A stretch of DNA of 64,000 nucleotides from Chitinophagales bacterium (GCA_020635995.1 JACJYS010000001.1:558001-622000); one strand, 5' to 3'; shown: positions 18,582 to 26,802, numbered from the stretch's first letter. Translations and numbers: made by a program. Notes: generated by a model from the sequence alone, not told the origin.

Positions 18582-20183
18582 ATGTATGACTTTAACCAGC
18601 TAAATGCTATGCTTGTGCCCGAATTGAAAGACTTGGGAGAAAAACTAAAGGTAAAAAACGCCAAAAAATTAAAAAAACAAGATTTAGTTCTTGCCATTTT
18701 AGATATTCAAGCAGCTAATCCTTCGGCAGTAAAAGAAATAAAAACTACAGACGAACCAGCTCCCACATTATTTGAGGATACGGAAAAAGAAAAGGATTCA
18801 AACCCAGAAAAGAAAGAAAAAAGAAAAAGAACCCGAAAGGTTGTAAATAAAAATAAGCCTAACGAGCAACCGAAACCTACCGAAGAAAAAGAAAAAACGG
18901 AGAAAAAAGAAGCACAAAAACCTCAAGACAGAAATAATAACAACAATCAGCACCCCAAAAATAATAACAACGGGAATAACGATAATAAACAGCAGAACAA
19001 CAATAATCAAAATAAACCACAGGAAAAGAAAGAAGAACCACCAAAACCTGCTTTTAATGCAGAGTTAGATGGCGTAATAGCCGGAGAAGGCGTTTTGGAA
19101 ATTATGCCTGAAGGCTACGGATTTTTGCGTTCTTCAGATTACAACTATCTTTCTTCGCCAGATGATGTGTATGTTTCTCCTTCGCAAATAAAATTATTTG
19201 GTTTAAAAACAGGCGATAGCTGCAAAGGTTCGCTTCGTCCGCCAAAAGATAAAGAAAAGTATTTTGCTTTATTAAAAGTAGATACTATTAATGGCAAAAC
19301 GCCAGAAGAAGTTAGAGATAGAGTTCCGTTTGATTATTTAACGCCTTTGTTTCCTAACGAAAGATTCAGATTATCTACAGACGATCCAAAAAATTATTCA
19401 ACGCGAATTATAGACCTTTTTACACCAATAGGAAAAGGACAAAGAGGTATGATAGTGGCACAACCTAAAACGGGGAAAACTACCATACTTAAAGATGTGG
19501 CAAATGCTATAGCTAAAAATCATCCGGAAGTATATTTAATGATTTTACTTATAGATGAAAGACCTGAGGAAGTAACAGATATGGAAAGAAGTGTAAATGC
19601 CGAAGTATTGGCATCTACATTTGATGAAACAGCCGATAAACACGTTAAAGTATCAAATATTGCCTTAAAAAAAGCAAAGCGTTTGGTAGAAAGTGGACAT
19701 GATGTAGTTATTTTGTTAGATTCTATAACAAGACTGGCAAGAGCTTATAATACTGTTGCTCCTGCTTCGGGCAAAGTGCTGAGTGGTGGGGTAGAAGCTA
19801 ACGCTTTGCATAAACCTAAAAAATTCTTTGGTGCTGCCCGAAAAATAGAAAACGGTGGCTCACTTACTATTTTAGCTACTGCTTTAGTAGATACCGGCTC
19901 TAAAATGGATGAAGTAATTTTTGAAGAGTTTAAAGGAACAGGTAATATGGAGCTACAATTGGATAGAAGATTATCTAATAAACGAATTTATCCGGCTATT
20001 GATTTAGTGGCTTCAAGCACACGAAGAGAAGATTTACTTTTAGAACCGGAGGTTTACCAGCGTATGTTAGTACTTAGAAACTACATAGGCGATATGACTG
20101 CGGAAGAAAGCATGAATTTTATACTAAAAAATATGCGTGGCACAGATTCTAATGCAGAATTTTTAAGTGCTATGAATGGCTAA
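18582..20183 (+). CDS. rho: Transcription termination factor Rho with N-terminal disordered insert
   Basis: 533 residues. A Rho_N helix bundle (1-45, MYDFNQLNAMLVPELKDLGE) is followed by about 100 residues rich in Lys, Glu, Asn and Gln (about 65-155). Next come the cold-shock-type RNA-binding domain (GVLEIMPEGYGFLRSSDYNY) and the RecA-like ATPase with Walker A QPKTGKTT, Walker B VVILLDSITR and the secondary RNA site near GKVLSGGV. The hexamer pulls RNA and ends transcription. The Asn-rich insert is typical of Bacteroidota Rho, where such disordered regions are thought to promote condensation. The next gene starts on its stop codon. Confidence 0.96.
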   Translation: MYDFNQLNAMLVPELKDLGEKLKVKNAKKLKKQDLVLAILDIQAANPSAVKEIKTTDEPAPTLFEDTEKEKDSNPEKKEKRKRTRKVVNKNKPNEQPKPTEEKEKTEKKEAQKPQDRNNNNNQHPKNNNNGNNDNKQQNNNNQNKPQEKKEEPPKPAFNAELDGVIAGEGVLEIMPEGYGFLRSSDYNYLSSPDDVYVSPSQIKLFGLKTGDSCKGSLRPPKDKEKYFALLKVDTINGKTPEEVRDRVPFDYLTPLFPNERFRLSTDDPKNYSTRIIDLFTPIGKGQRGMIVAQPKTGKTTILKDVANAIAKNHPEVYLMILLIDERPEEVTDMERSVNAEVLASTFDETADKHVKVSNIALKKAKRLVESGHDVVILLDSITRLARAYNTVAPASGKVLSGGVEANALHKPKKFFGAARKIENGGSLTILATALVDTGSKMDEVIFEEFKGTGNMELQLDRRLSNKRIYPAIDLVASSTRREDLLLEPEVYQRMLVLRNYIGDMTAEESMNFILKNMRGTDSNAEFLSAMNG

Positions 20184-20917
20184 TGTTTAACGCCAATCCT
20201 ATATTAAATACAAAGTCTTTTTACACAGCTCCGGCATACCGTAAAAAGACTTTTTCTATTTCCGGAGCTATTAATAAATCAATCATTCTTATAGTTTTTA
20301 CTACACTAATAGCTTCATTTACATGGTATTATGGCGAAACTATACACTTTCGTTTTCCAAAATATTGGTTTACTATAAGTGGATTGTTAGCATTACTAAC
20401 CGCTATAATAATACGCTACAAAAGACACTTAGCCGGAGTTTTATCTTTTGTTTATGCTTTGTTTAAAGGCGTGTTTTTAGGAGCTATTTCTTCCAACTAC
20501 GAAATGCGATTTAACGGTATAGTGGCACAAGCAGTAGTATTAACTTTGCTGGTGTTTTTTATTATGCTATTGCTTTATAAGTTTAGAATAATAACGGTAA
20601 GTAAAAAGCTGAGAGCCATAGTTATGGCTTCTACTACGGCAATTTTCACCATTTATTTTATTTCATTTATGCTATACTTGTTTAATTTGCCACCCATTCC
20701 TTATATACATGGCAATGGAATAATAGGTATTATTTTTAGTGTTTTTGTAGCCGTTACTGCATCTTTTCATTTGCTATTAGATTTTAGCTTTTTTGAAAAA
20801 TGTAGAAACTACAAGTTTGATATAAATATGGAATGGTATGCCGCTTTTGGCTTGTTGGTATCGGTTATTTGGCAGTATTTATCTTTGTTGAGATTGCTAA
20901 GAAAAGTTAGGAATTAA
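20183..20917 (+). CDS. Bax inhibitor-1 / YccA family membrane protein
   Basis: 244 residues with seven hydrophobic helices, an N-terminal NPILNTKSF and the family's late acidic segment LLDFSFFEKC. Bacterial members of this family are thought to act as pH-sensitive calcium leak channels or protease modulators. The start ATG overlaps the rho TAA by one base, so it is probably translationally coupled to rho. It overlaps the convergent acidic protein gene by four bases. Confidence 0.82.
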   Translation: MFNANPILNTKSFYTAPAYRKKTFSISGAINKSIILIVFTTLIASFTWYYGETIHFRFPKYWFTISGLLALLTAIIIRYKRHLAGVLSFVYALFKGVFLGAISSNYEMRFNGIVAQAVVLTLLVFFIMLLLYKFRIITVSKKLRAIVMASTTAIFTIYFISFMLYLFNLPPIPYIHGNGIIGIIFSVFVAVTASFHLLLDFSFFEKCRNYKFDINMEWYAAFGLLVSVIWQYLSLLRLLRKVRN

Positions 20918-21288
20918 TCCTCATCTTCATCTTCTCCACTTTCATCAGGAATGTCGTCATAGTTGCCATCATCTGTGCTGTTATCGTCATCTTCAAAATC
21001 GGGCAAGTTTGAGCCTTCTACATCATCAGCAAAATCATCTCTTAATATACCGTCTTCGTCATAGTCGTCATCGTCTAAAATTATTTGCTTGGCTTCTGCT
21101 ATAGACATTCTTACTAAGTAGTACATATCTTCTGTTTCAAAAGGCAATGCAGACACCTGCTGACCTTGAGCATTTGTATATTTTATAAGGTGTTTAACAA
21201 AACCCTTTGGATACTCTAATTTAAGTTGATTTACTACATCTTCCGGTAGTTTATCGTAGTCTTTTACTATTCTTTTTTTAGCTTGCAT
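20914..21288 (-). CDS. Conserved hypothetical acidic protein (124 aa)
   Basis: Basic N-terminus (MQAKKRIVKDYDKLP), a compact middle (VKHLIKYTNAQGQQVSALPFETEDMYYLVRM), and a C-terminal ~50 residues that are nearly all Asp/Glu with Ser, Asn and Gly. The acidic tail suggests a disordered, cation- or protein-binding region. The N-terminal half looks like a family common in Bacteroidota, but I cannot name it. It overlaps the end of the convergent Bax-inhibitor-like gene. Confidence 0.65.
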   Translation of the reverse strand: MQAKKRIVKDYDKLPEDVVNQLKLEYPKGFVKHLIKYTNAQGQQVSALPFETEDMYYLVRMSIAEAKQIILDDDDYDEDGILRDDFADDVEGSNLPDFEDDDNSTDDGNYDDIPDESGEDEDED

Positions 21289-21356
21289 AGTTTGGTACTT
21301 TATACTTCAAATTACGGGTACAAACTAAAGGTATAATTTTTACTTAAAAAAGAATT

Positions 21357-22433
21357 TTATGAAATATTTTTATCCTTTTTTGAAATTAAAAACCACGCAA
21401 GCAATAAACTAACTAAAAATAGTAGGGCAACGCCTTGGTGAGCAACACCTAAAAACACAGGTGTTTTATTGCCTATAATGCCTATAACGGTTAGTACGCC
21501 AAGCAAATATTGTAAGCCAATAAATAAACCGATTATTAATGAAGCTACTTTTAAATGCTTAGATATTTTTATGGCTTTTGCTATAAAGTAAAGCGATAAT
21601 AAAACCAATAATCCGGCTAAAACACGGTGTGTTATTTGCACTACTCCTTTTATCCAAACTGAACCTTCGTAGTTTATAACTTCCGATTCTTGAATTAAAC
21701 TTGGATTGCTTACTAATTGAATTAAATGATTATTGCCCATAAAAATAGGCCAATGTGGGTGTATGGCTCCGGCACGCATACCTGCCATAAATCCACCAAA
21801 AATAATTTGAACTACAGCTAAAATTATTATGCCTAAAAGTAGCGGTTTTAAATTTGCTCCGCCTTTAAATTCCGTATCTTGAAAAGCAACCTTATAAAAA
21901 GTATAAAACAGATAAGAGAATAAACTTGTGGCTATAATTAAATGTGTAGCCAGTTTGTAGGCACTTACCCAAGTTCGGTTATCATTGTTTAGTCCGCTGG
22001 CTACCATTATCCAGCCAAATGCTCCTGCTAAAGCCGCCAAACCCACTACTATAAGCAAACGCTTTATTAACCAGCCAGGCAACCATTTTTTTATTAAGAA
22101 GAAAACAAAAGGAATAATAAAGATTATGCCCATACTTCTTCCCCAAAGCCTATGAAACCACTCCCAAAAATAAATACGCTTAAATTCGGGCAAAGTCATG
22201 GTGCTGTGTATTGTTTCGTACTGTTTTTTAGCGTGTGTTTGGTATTTTTCAAATGCAACGGTCCATTCTGCTTCATTAGTAGGCGGAATAACGCCTTTAA
22301 CTAATTCCCATTCCGTAATAGACAAGCCCGAGTCTGTTAGTCGGGTTATGCCACCTATTACTACCTGCACAAATACTAAAATTAAACCTATTGCCAACCA
22401 AATACTTACCCATTTTTTTGCTTGCGGAGTCAT
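21357..22433 (-). CDS. ctaA: Heme A synthase (COX15/CtaA family)
   Basis: 358 residues, eight predicted helices. The family signature is clear: QVVIGGITRLTDSGLSITEW near the N-terminus, EFKRIYFWEWFHRLWGR with its His, and HPHWPIFMGNNHLIQ and QITHRVLAGLL with further heme-ligand His residues. It oxidises heme O to heme A for terminal oxidases in the inner membrane. Its length and N-terminus fit the COX15-like two-repeat form. No ctaB or oxidase genes lie in the window. Confidence 0.93.
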   Translation of the reverse strand: MTPQAKKWVSIWLAIGLILVFVQVVIGGITRLTDSGLSITEWELVKGVIPPTNEAEWTVAFEKYQTHAKKQYETIHSTMTLPEFKRIYFWEWFHRLWGRSMGIIFIIPFVFFLIKKWLPGWLIKRLLIVVGLAALAGAFGWIMVASGLNNDNRTWVSAYKLATHLIIATSLFSYLFYTFYKVAFQDTEFKGGANLKPLLLGIIILAVVQIIFGGFMAGMRAGAIHPHWPIFMGNNHLIQLVSNPSLIQESEVINYEGSVWIKGVVQITHRVLAGLLVLLSLYFIAKAIKISKHLKVASLIIGLFIGLQYLLGVLTVIGIIGNKTPVFLGVAHQGVALLFLVSLLLAWFLISKKDKNIS

Positions 22434-22504
22434 ATTGTTTACTTTTATGCAAAGTTAAGACTAAATGCTATCTTAACTTTTATTTTTAATAAACAATTAA
22501 GCAC

Positions 22505-23458
22505 ATGTCAAATAATAATACTACAAGAAAAAAATTGCGTTTTTTTGAAATTGATATTTTAGGTTTAAGCTCAAAGACTACCAATAACGAAAAGCGAATT
22601 GTAAATAAAGACGGTTCTTTTAACATAGAACGAAAAGGAGAAAAAATACATATATACCACTTTCTTACCAATATTTCTTGGAAGATGTTTTTCTTTATAA
22701 TTCTTGTGCTTTTTACTTTAATAAATGGCATGTTTAGCTTGCTCTATTACATAGTTGGCACGGAGTATATCTCTAATTTTACTTCACAAAATTTTATTTT
22801 AGACATTATAAACCTTTTTCATTTTAGTGTGCAAACTATGACTACTGTAGGCTATGGAGCTATGCACCCCACGGGAATAATATCTGGTATTTTAGCATCG
22901 GTAGAAGCATTGTTGGGCTTAATGACTTTTGCCATTATAGCGGGTTTAGTATATGGGCGTTTTTCAAAACCACAATCTGAAATTATATACTCTAAAAATA
23001 TTTTAATTACCGAATTTGAAGAGAAAAAAGTAATGCAAATAAGAATTGCAAATAATTTGAGCAATGATTTATTTGATATTGAAGGGAAAATTTTAATGAT
23101 TCATAATGAAAAAAATGAGGAAGGCAGTTTTGTAAAACGCTACCATTCATTGCCATTGGTATATGACAAAATAAATTTTATGCCTATGAGCTGGACCTTA
23201 ACTCATATTATAGATGAAGAAAGTCCGTTATTCAATTTATCGCAAGAAGAAATGACAGCTAATAAAACCGAGTTTGTTGTTATTATTACTTCTTTTGATG
23301 ATTCTTATTCTCAGTTAGTGCATAGCAAAACATCTTATTTGTGTAGAGATATAGTTTATGAAGGAAATTGGGCTTCTGTTTTTACCATAAATGAAAACGG
23401 TGTTCGTACCTTTGACCTCAATAAAGTAGATTTGATATTACACAATGAGCAAGCCTAA
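22505..23458 (+). CDS. Inward-rectifier-type potassium channel (KirBac-like)
   Basis: 317 residues: an amphipathic slide helix, TM1 (about 57-80), a pore helix with selectivity filter TVGYG in TMTTVGYGAMHPTG near residue 115, TM2 (about 130-155), then the C-terminal immunoglobulin-like cytoplasmic domain (residues ~160-310, LMIRIANNLSNDLF-type strands). This layout fits KirBac potassium channels. The gene overlaps the following DUF4442 gene by 14 bases, which suggests coupled translation. Confidence 0.88.
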   Translation: MSNNNTTRKKLRFFEIDILGLSSKTTNNEKRIVNKDGSFNIERKGEKIHIYHFLTNISWKMFFFIILVLFTLINGMFSLLYYIVGTEYISNFTSQNFILDIINLFHFSVQTMTTVGYGAMHPTGIISGILASVEALLGLMTFAIIAGLVYGRFSKPQSEIIYSKNILITEFEEKKVMQIRIANNLSNDLFDIEGKILMIHNEKNEEGSFVKRYHSLPLVYDKINFMPMSWTLTHIIDEESPLFNLSQEEMTANKTEFVVIITSFDDSYSQLVHSKTSYLCRDIVYEGNWASVFTINENGVRTFDLNKVDLILHNEQA

Positions 23459-23918
23459 AACAGTTTCCCCTTTTTGGTTTAAAGTAGCCATGAATCTTTA
23501 TCCTCCTTATCTTTTTTCAAGAACAAAACTGCTGTATGTAAGTGCAGATTTTAAACAGATGAAAATTAAGATTAAAAAATCATTGTTAAACCGAAATTTA
23601 TCGGGGACAATATTTGGGGGCACTATGTTTTCTGCTTCCGATCCTTTTTTTGCGTTAATGTATTGGCAAAATTTTGCTAAGCAGTACGACATGAATGTGC
23701 AAGTATGGCTAAAATCGGCTAAAATAAAGTATATAAAGCCAGCCACTAAAGATATTTATATAGATTTTGAGCTAAAACAAGAAGAAATAGAAGCGGCTAA
23801 AAAAGATATAGCAGAAAAAGGAAAACACAATAAAGAGCACATAGTAGAACTTAAAAATAAGCAAGGCGAGCTTTATGCCGTGGTAAATATTAATACTTAT
23901 GTGGGGTTGAAAAATTAA
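23445..23918 (+). CDS. DUF4442 (hotdog-fold thioesterase-like) protein
   Basis: 157 residues with the DUF4442 pattern: FWFKVAMNLYPPYLFSRTKLLYVSADF, then NLSGTIFGGTMFSASDPFFALM, the hotdog helix, and a late YVGLKN strand. Members are acyl-thioesterase relatives without proven substrates. The start lies 14 bases inside the channel gene on the same strand. The Lys/Glu-rich insert near residues 105-135 is a surface helix. Confidence 0.75.
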   Translation: MSKPKTVSPFWFKVAMNLYPPYLFSRTKLLYVSADFKQMKIKIKKSLLNRNLSGTIFGGTMFSASDPFFALMYWQNFAKQYDMNVQVWLKSAKIKYIKPATKDIYIDFELKQEEIEAAKKDIAEKGKHNKEHIVELKNKQGELYAVVNINTYVGLKN

Positions 23919-23954
23919 GGGGTAATGAAAAGCTATTTTATCCCGATTTTTAAT

Positions 23955-23978
23955 ACAAAATAGTTTAAACTATTTTGT
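23955..23978. repeat. 24-nt palindrome ACAAAATAG-TTTAAA-CTATTTTGT
   Basis: Perfect palindrome just after the DUF4442 stop. It is one of five related copies in the window (30909, 39779, 58733, 63722). Each sits close behind a gene end, so it probably acts as a terminator-like or mobile palindromic element. Confidence 0.7.
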
Positions 23979-24046
23979 GTTTACAGTGGTAAATATATCT
24001 ACTCATGGTACAACTTAAAGTCGTGCCACGAGTATTTCACTAAGCA

Positions 24047-24121
24047 TAAAAAATGCTTACATTTGGTTTATAAGTTTAATAAAAGAGAGTGGAAATCGGC
24101 AGGGATGCCGACCACGAGGGG
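24047..24121 (+). repeat. Cassette repeat, copy R2 (right part only)
   Basis: Carries TACATTTG (24058-24065), the GTTT gap and the right hairpin CGGCA-GGGA-TGCCG, but lacks the left hairpin. The usual GTG is replaced by ATA. Even so, the frame encoding LIKESGNRQGCRPRGE runs open for 32 more codons to a stop at 24219. The left flank is a separate imperfect hairpin at 24001-24033. Confidence 0.75.
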
Positions 24122-24227
24122 AATATCCATCATGTCAAGGAAAAACATTTCCACTTCATGAATCAGGAAATCACTCTGGTGATATTGATACGATCGATGT
24201 TTATACTGGCGATAAATAACTATGTTT

Positions 24228-24350
24228 ATGAAAAAGTTTTTGTTTATTATCCTTGTTGGTTTGGCTTTTTATTCTTGTAATAATTTTCCTTGTGGTCGGT
24301 GTTTTTTTCACCGTACCACTCTTTCAGTGCTCTCAGAAGCTACCTTCTAA
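24228..24350 (+). pseudogene. Lipoprotein gene remnant cut by a repeat end
   Basis: ATG 24228 begins a good lipoprotein signal, MKKFLFIILVGLAFYSC, followed only by NN and F. At about 24286 the sequence becomes an inverted repeat end and then repeat R3, and the frame stops at 24350 after 40 codons. The signal peptide is therefore intact while the mature protein is gone. An upstream in-frame ATG lies at 24222. Confidence 0.6.
24286..24325 (-). repeat. Inverted right end of the cassette repeat
   Basis: Read on the minus strand it begins AAAGAGTGGTACGGTG and continues CACCGACCACAAGG, matching the right end of the cassette (AAAGAGAGTGG...CGACCACGAGG). Its stem is CGGTG/CACCG where other copies have CGGCA/TGCCG, a compensated change. 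Confidence 0.65.
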
Positions 24351-24449
24351 CAATTTATTTACAAAAACATCAAAAATATTTCTTACATTTGGTTTGTGGG
24401 TTTAATAAAAGAGAGTGGAAATCGGCAGGGATGCCGACCACGAGGGGAA
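24326..24449 (+). repeat. Cassette repeat, copy R3 (full)
   Basis: Left hairpin TCAGAAG/CTTCTAA, spacer, TACATTTG at 24384-24391, gap GTTT, GTG at 24396, right hairpin CGGCA/TGCCG. The GTG frame continues into the 24396-24887 gene. Confidence 0.8.
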
Positions 24450-24887
24450 TATATTATGTTAATATTAATACAGAAAAATGGAGAGAATATACACAATGTG
24501 TTAATTACGGTAAATCTCCTAACCCCTCGTAAAAATAATTATTCAATGGGGTTTTATTTATCAAATCAGAAAGGTGAAGTACGATTTTATAGAGAAGATA
24601 TGTTAAATCAAATTAACTCAGATATGGCGTCTTACCCAATGGATTACGATTCTGCATTAGATGAAATTATGGATATAGAGGTAATCATAGAAGGTAAAGA
24701 AGCTATAGAAACTCGACTTGATAGATTAATTAAATATTATCCTATTATTGCTGAAAATTTGAGAGAAAAAGCTAAATGTTCTATGAATATTAACTGGAAA
24801 GTTAACTTCAGAATAGTTAAGAAAATTCAAGATAAAGTTATAATCGATTTAGGAGGTCATGTTACAGACATTGTAAAAGCAATGTAA
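24396..24887 (+). CDS. Hypothetical protein started within repeat R3 (163 aa)
   Basis: The frame opens at the GTG of repeat R3 (24396), four bases after TACATTTG. It encodes the repeat peptide GLIKESGNRQGCRPRGE and then 143 further residues from an internal ATG at 24456, which is the alternative start if the repeat part is not translated. The unique part is soluble, mixed alpha/beta, with an acidic middle (SALDEIMDIEVIIEGKEA) and a C-terminal KIQDKVIIDLGGHVTDIVKAM. I recognise no family. It may be an orphan or immunity-type gene. The 101-aa membrane protein gene follows 70 bases later. Confidence 0.55.
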   Translation: MGLIKESGNRQGCRPRGEYIMLILIQKNGENIHNVLITVNLLTPRKNNYSMGFYLSNQKGEVRFYREDMLNQINSDMASYPMDYDSALDEIMDIEVIIEGKEAIETRLDRLIKYYPIIAENLREKAKCSMNINWKVNFRIVKKIQDKVIIDLGGHVTDIVKAM

Positions 24888-24957
24888 GACAAAAGACATA
24901 AAAATTAGTTGTATGTTAACTTCTTCTACTGGATTTTGAAAATGTTAAATCAGATTA

Positions 24958-25263
24958 ATGAATTACGTTAAAAAATATAGTAAAATAAATTTTTATTTTT
25001 TTATTCTTTTTGTTTTGACAAGCTTGACTTTTATTGTTATTGAGGAAAAACTCGGAATGTCTAGAAAAATTGATATGGCGTTTACTACTTTTTTCTTTTA
25101 CCCAATGTTGTTAATACAAAGTATTGTTTCAATATGGTTGATTATAAAAGCTAAAAGATTAAACTTGCAGGTAACAACCAATTCAATATTTTTAAATATT
25201 GTTCCTTTAGTGCTGTATTTTTTATTGGCTGTAAGAATGGTTGTAAGAATTTTAACCACGTAA
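24958..25263 (+). CDS. Hypothetical three-helix membrane protein (101 aa)
   Basis: Three hydrophobic helices are visible: residues ~11-29, ~41-65 and ~75-98, separated by short basic loops (EKLGMSRK, KAKRLNLQ). No family is recognised. It sits inside the repeat cluster, after the R3-linked gene and before repeat R4. The AT content is high, like the rest of the island. Small membrane proteins of this kind are common as orphan or immunity genes, but nothing here proves such a role. Confidence 0.5.
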   Translation: MNYVKKYSKINFYFFILFVLTSLTFIVIEEKLGMSRKIDMAFTTFFFYPMLLIQSIVSIWLIIKAKRLNLQVTTNSIFLNIVPLVLYFLLAVRMVVRILTT

Positions 25264-25304
25264 AATTGGTAATGTTCCAAATGGCATTTTCGGCAAAAAA
25301 AATT

Positions 25305-25405
25305 CTGTACTGTCCGAAGCTACCTTCTGACAATTTGTTTACAAAAACATCAAACATATTCCTTACATTTGGTTTGTGCGTTTAATAAAAGAGAGTGGAA
25401 ATCGG
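25305..25405 (+). repeat. Cassette repeat, copy R4 (right end missing)
   Basis: Left hairpin, TACATTTG, gap GTTT, GTG, and the frame up to GGAAATCGG. The right hairpin is then replaced by the flank of a TTGCTTCG-type repeat (25424-25449). Two repeat families are fused here. Confidence 0.7.
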
Positions 25406-25423
25406 AACGCTTTACTATAGAGT

Positions 25424-25449
25424 TTGCTTCGTTCGTGCCTCACTCGCAA
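25424..25449 (+). repeat. TTGCTTCG family, left-half copy
   Basis: Carries only the left arm TTGCTTCGTTCGTGCCTCAC plus TCGCAA, with the shared upstream flank ACTATAGAG seen at 2.2 kb. Confidence 0.6.
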
Positions 25450-25472
25450 CTAAAGTTTACCCATAAAATAAT

Positions 25473-25545
25473 TAATGTGCTGTCAGAAGTTTCCTTCTGA
25501 CAATTTGTTTACAAAAACATCAAAAAAAATGCTTACATTTGGTTT
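25473..25545 (+). repeat. Cassette repeat, copy R5 (left part only)
   Basis: Left hairpin TCAGAAG/CTTCTGA (here with loop TTTC), spacer and TACATTTG, then it ends. No GTG frame or right hairpin. Confidence 0.7.
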
Positions 25546-25753
25546 AAACTTTAAGTAAAATTCAGTGCAATTTCAAGCCATACATAACAATAAACCACAA
25601 ATTAAATAAAAACGAACTTTAAAATAGTAAAACACTTATAAATAAAGGGATAGAGGGTAAAAAAGATAACAATAAAAACTGAAAAAAAGTAAAAAAGAGT
25701 GTTTTTTAGTTATAAAGCCTTGATAATGAACAAACAAGATATTTTTCCGTGCT

Positions 25754-25830
25754 GTCGGGTGTTTCCACCCCGCATCAAAACCCTGCACTTGGAAAAGGTA
25801 TTTCCGTGCTGTCGGGTGTTTCCACCCGAC
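25754..25830 (+). repeat. Two GTCGGGTG/CACCCGAC hairpins
   Basis: Copies at 25754-25771 (3' arm incomplete) and 25811-25830 (perfect 8-bp stem, loop TTTC), each preceded by TTCCGTGCT. They share the GTGCTGTC lead-in with the cassette's left hairpin but have a different, fully compensated stem. Confidence 0.75.
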
Positions 25831-25833
25831 ACT

Positions 25834-25960
25834 TTAATGTGCTGTCAGAAGCTACCTTCTTATAATTTGTTTATAGAAACATCAAAAATATTTCCTACAT
25901 TTGGTTTGTGGGTTTAATAAAAGAGAGTGGAAATCGGCAGGGATGCCGACCACGAGGGGA
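25834..25960 (+). repeat. Cassette repeat, copy R6 (full)
   Basis: Left hairpin TCAGAAG/CTTCTTA, TACATTTG at 25896-25903, gap GTTT, GTG at 25908, right hairpin CGGCA/TGCCG. The GTG frame runs in frame into the lipoprotein gene that starts at 25989. Confidence 0.8.
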
Positions 25961-25988
25961 AAAAAAGAATTGCAAAAACATAGTGTTG

Positions 25989-26720
25989 ATGTTCCAGAAT
26001 AAAGTAATAATAATTTTCTTTTATCTTGTTGCTTTTTGTTTTTCATGTAGACCACAAAAACTTTCAAATGCACAAAAAAACAACTTCAATTTTAACAACA
26101 AGAAAATTGAATATGCTTTTCTCGAATATAAAAATGGAACTTTCATAAAAGATACTATTTTGTTTAAGGAAAATTATGTGAAAGGTTTTACAAACTCTTT
26201 TATCTACCAAAGAGAAAAAAATATTGTGCATAACGATACTATATATAGACTTATTCAAGACTATTCAAAAAAAATTACTTTTCAAGAAATCACTACTACC
26301 GATGGAATTTATAAAATTGAAAGAGTTACTATAAGTGATACTTCGGATTTTTATTTAGGTAGCTCTCCAGCTCCTTTAGCAGAAATCAGCAAAGAATTTT
26401 TAGAAAGAGAAGATGTAAATAGATTTTCTTTTGATGTAGATAAATACAAAAGTGAAGTGCTTGGTGATACTGTTTTAATTTTATTTAATAAAAATATTGA
26501 TTGTTGGATTGTAAAAAGAACTAAAGTTTTAAAAGGCAATGAACCCAAAAATGTAATTGCTAAATCTTTCATACATAAGGCAACAGGAATATTGGTAGAG
26601 GAAAAAACTGTTATTAGCCAAGATGGATTTGTTTTATATAGTGGTCAAAAGTTCATCAATAAAATAGTAGACTATAATCATGCTGAATTAAAAGCAATCT
26701 CTCAGCTGTCCGTAGAATAA
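25989..26720 (+). CDS. Hypothetical lipoprotein (243 aa)
   Basis: The start is placed at ATG 25989 because it gives a typical lipoprotein signal, MFQNKVIIIFFYLVAFCFSC, with lipidated Cys20. The same frame extends upstream without a stop to the GTG in repeat R6 (25908), which would add 27 residues. The mature part is soluble and beta-rich with repeated Lys/Asp/Thr segments (TFQEITTTDGIYKIERVTISD). No family is recognised. The last codons (QLSVE, stop) come from a CTGTCCGTAG repeat unit, so the C-terminus may have been set by repeat insertion. Confidence 0.6.
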   Translation: MFQNKVIIIFFYLVAFCFSCRPQKLSNAQKNNFNFNNKKIEYAFLEYKNGTFIKDTILFKENYVKGFTNSFIYQREKNIVHNDTIYRLIQDYSKKITFQEITTTDGIYKIERVTISDTSDFYLGSSPAPLAEISKEFLEREDVNRFSFDVDKYKSEVLGDTVLILFNKNIDCWIVKRTKVLKGNEPKNVIAKSFIHKATGILVEEKTVISQDGFVLYSGQKFINKIVDYNHAELKAISQLSVE

Positions 26721-26802
26721 CCCTACCTGTCCGTAGTTTATAGCGAACAAACTGTCCGTACGGCTGTGCCTACGGACTGCTAAAAAGGTAGCTTGCAGCT
26801 AC
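26705..26802 (+). repeat. CTGTCCGTA repeats with hairpins
   Basis: CTGTCCGTA occurs at 26705, 26728 and 26752. The last forms a stem GTCCGTA/TACGGAC around a 10-nt loop (26754-26777). A second hairpin GTAGC/GCTAC follows at 26788-26802. The GTC...GAC frame again matches the hairpin design of the other repeats. Confidence 0.6.

Larger units (their letters stand above)
25264..25988. other. Non-coding repeat-filled interval
   Basis: 725 bases occupied by repeats R4, R5 and R6, a half TTGCTTCG repeat and two GTCGGGTG hairpins. About 150 bases (25550-25700) are plain AT-rich sequence with no visible feature. Short frames here read through repeats and are not genes. Confidence 0.6.

Noticed and set aside
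24290..24532. Open frame of 80 codons across repeat R3
   Set aside because: It lies in another frame than the cassette's own GTG frame and ends soon after the repeat; a shadow.
25699..25917. Open frame of 72 codons reading through GTCGGGTG hairpins and repeat R6
   Set aside because: It is built from repeat sequence (FPCCRVFPP twice) and lacks any gene-like composition.
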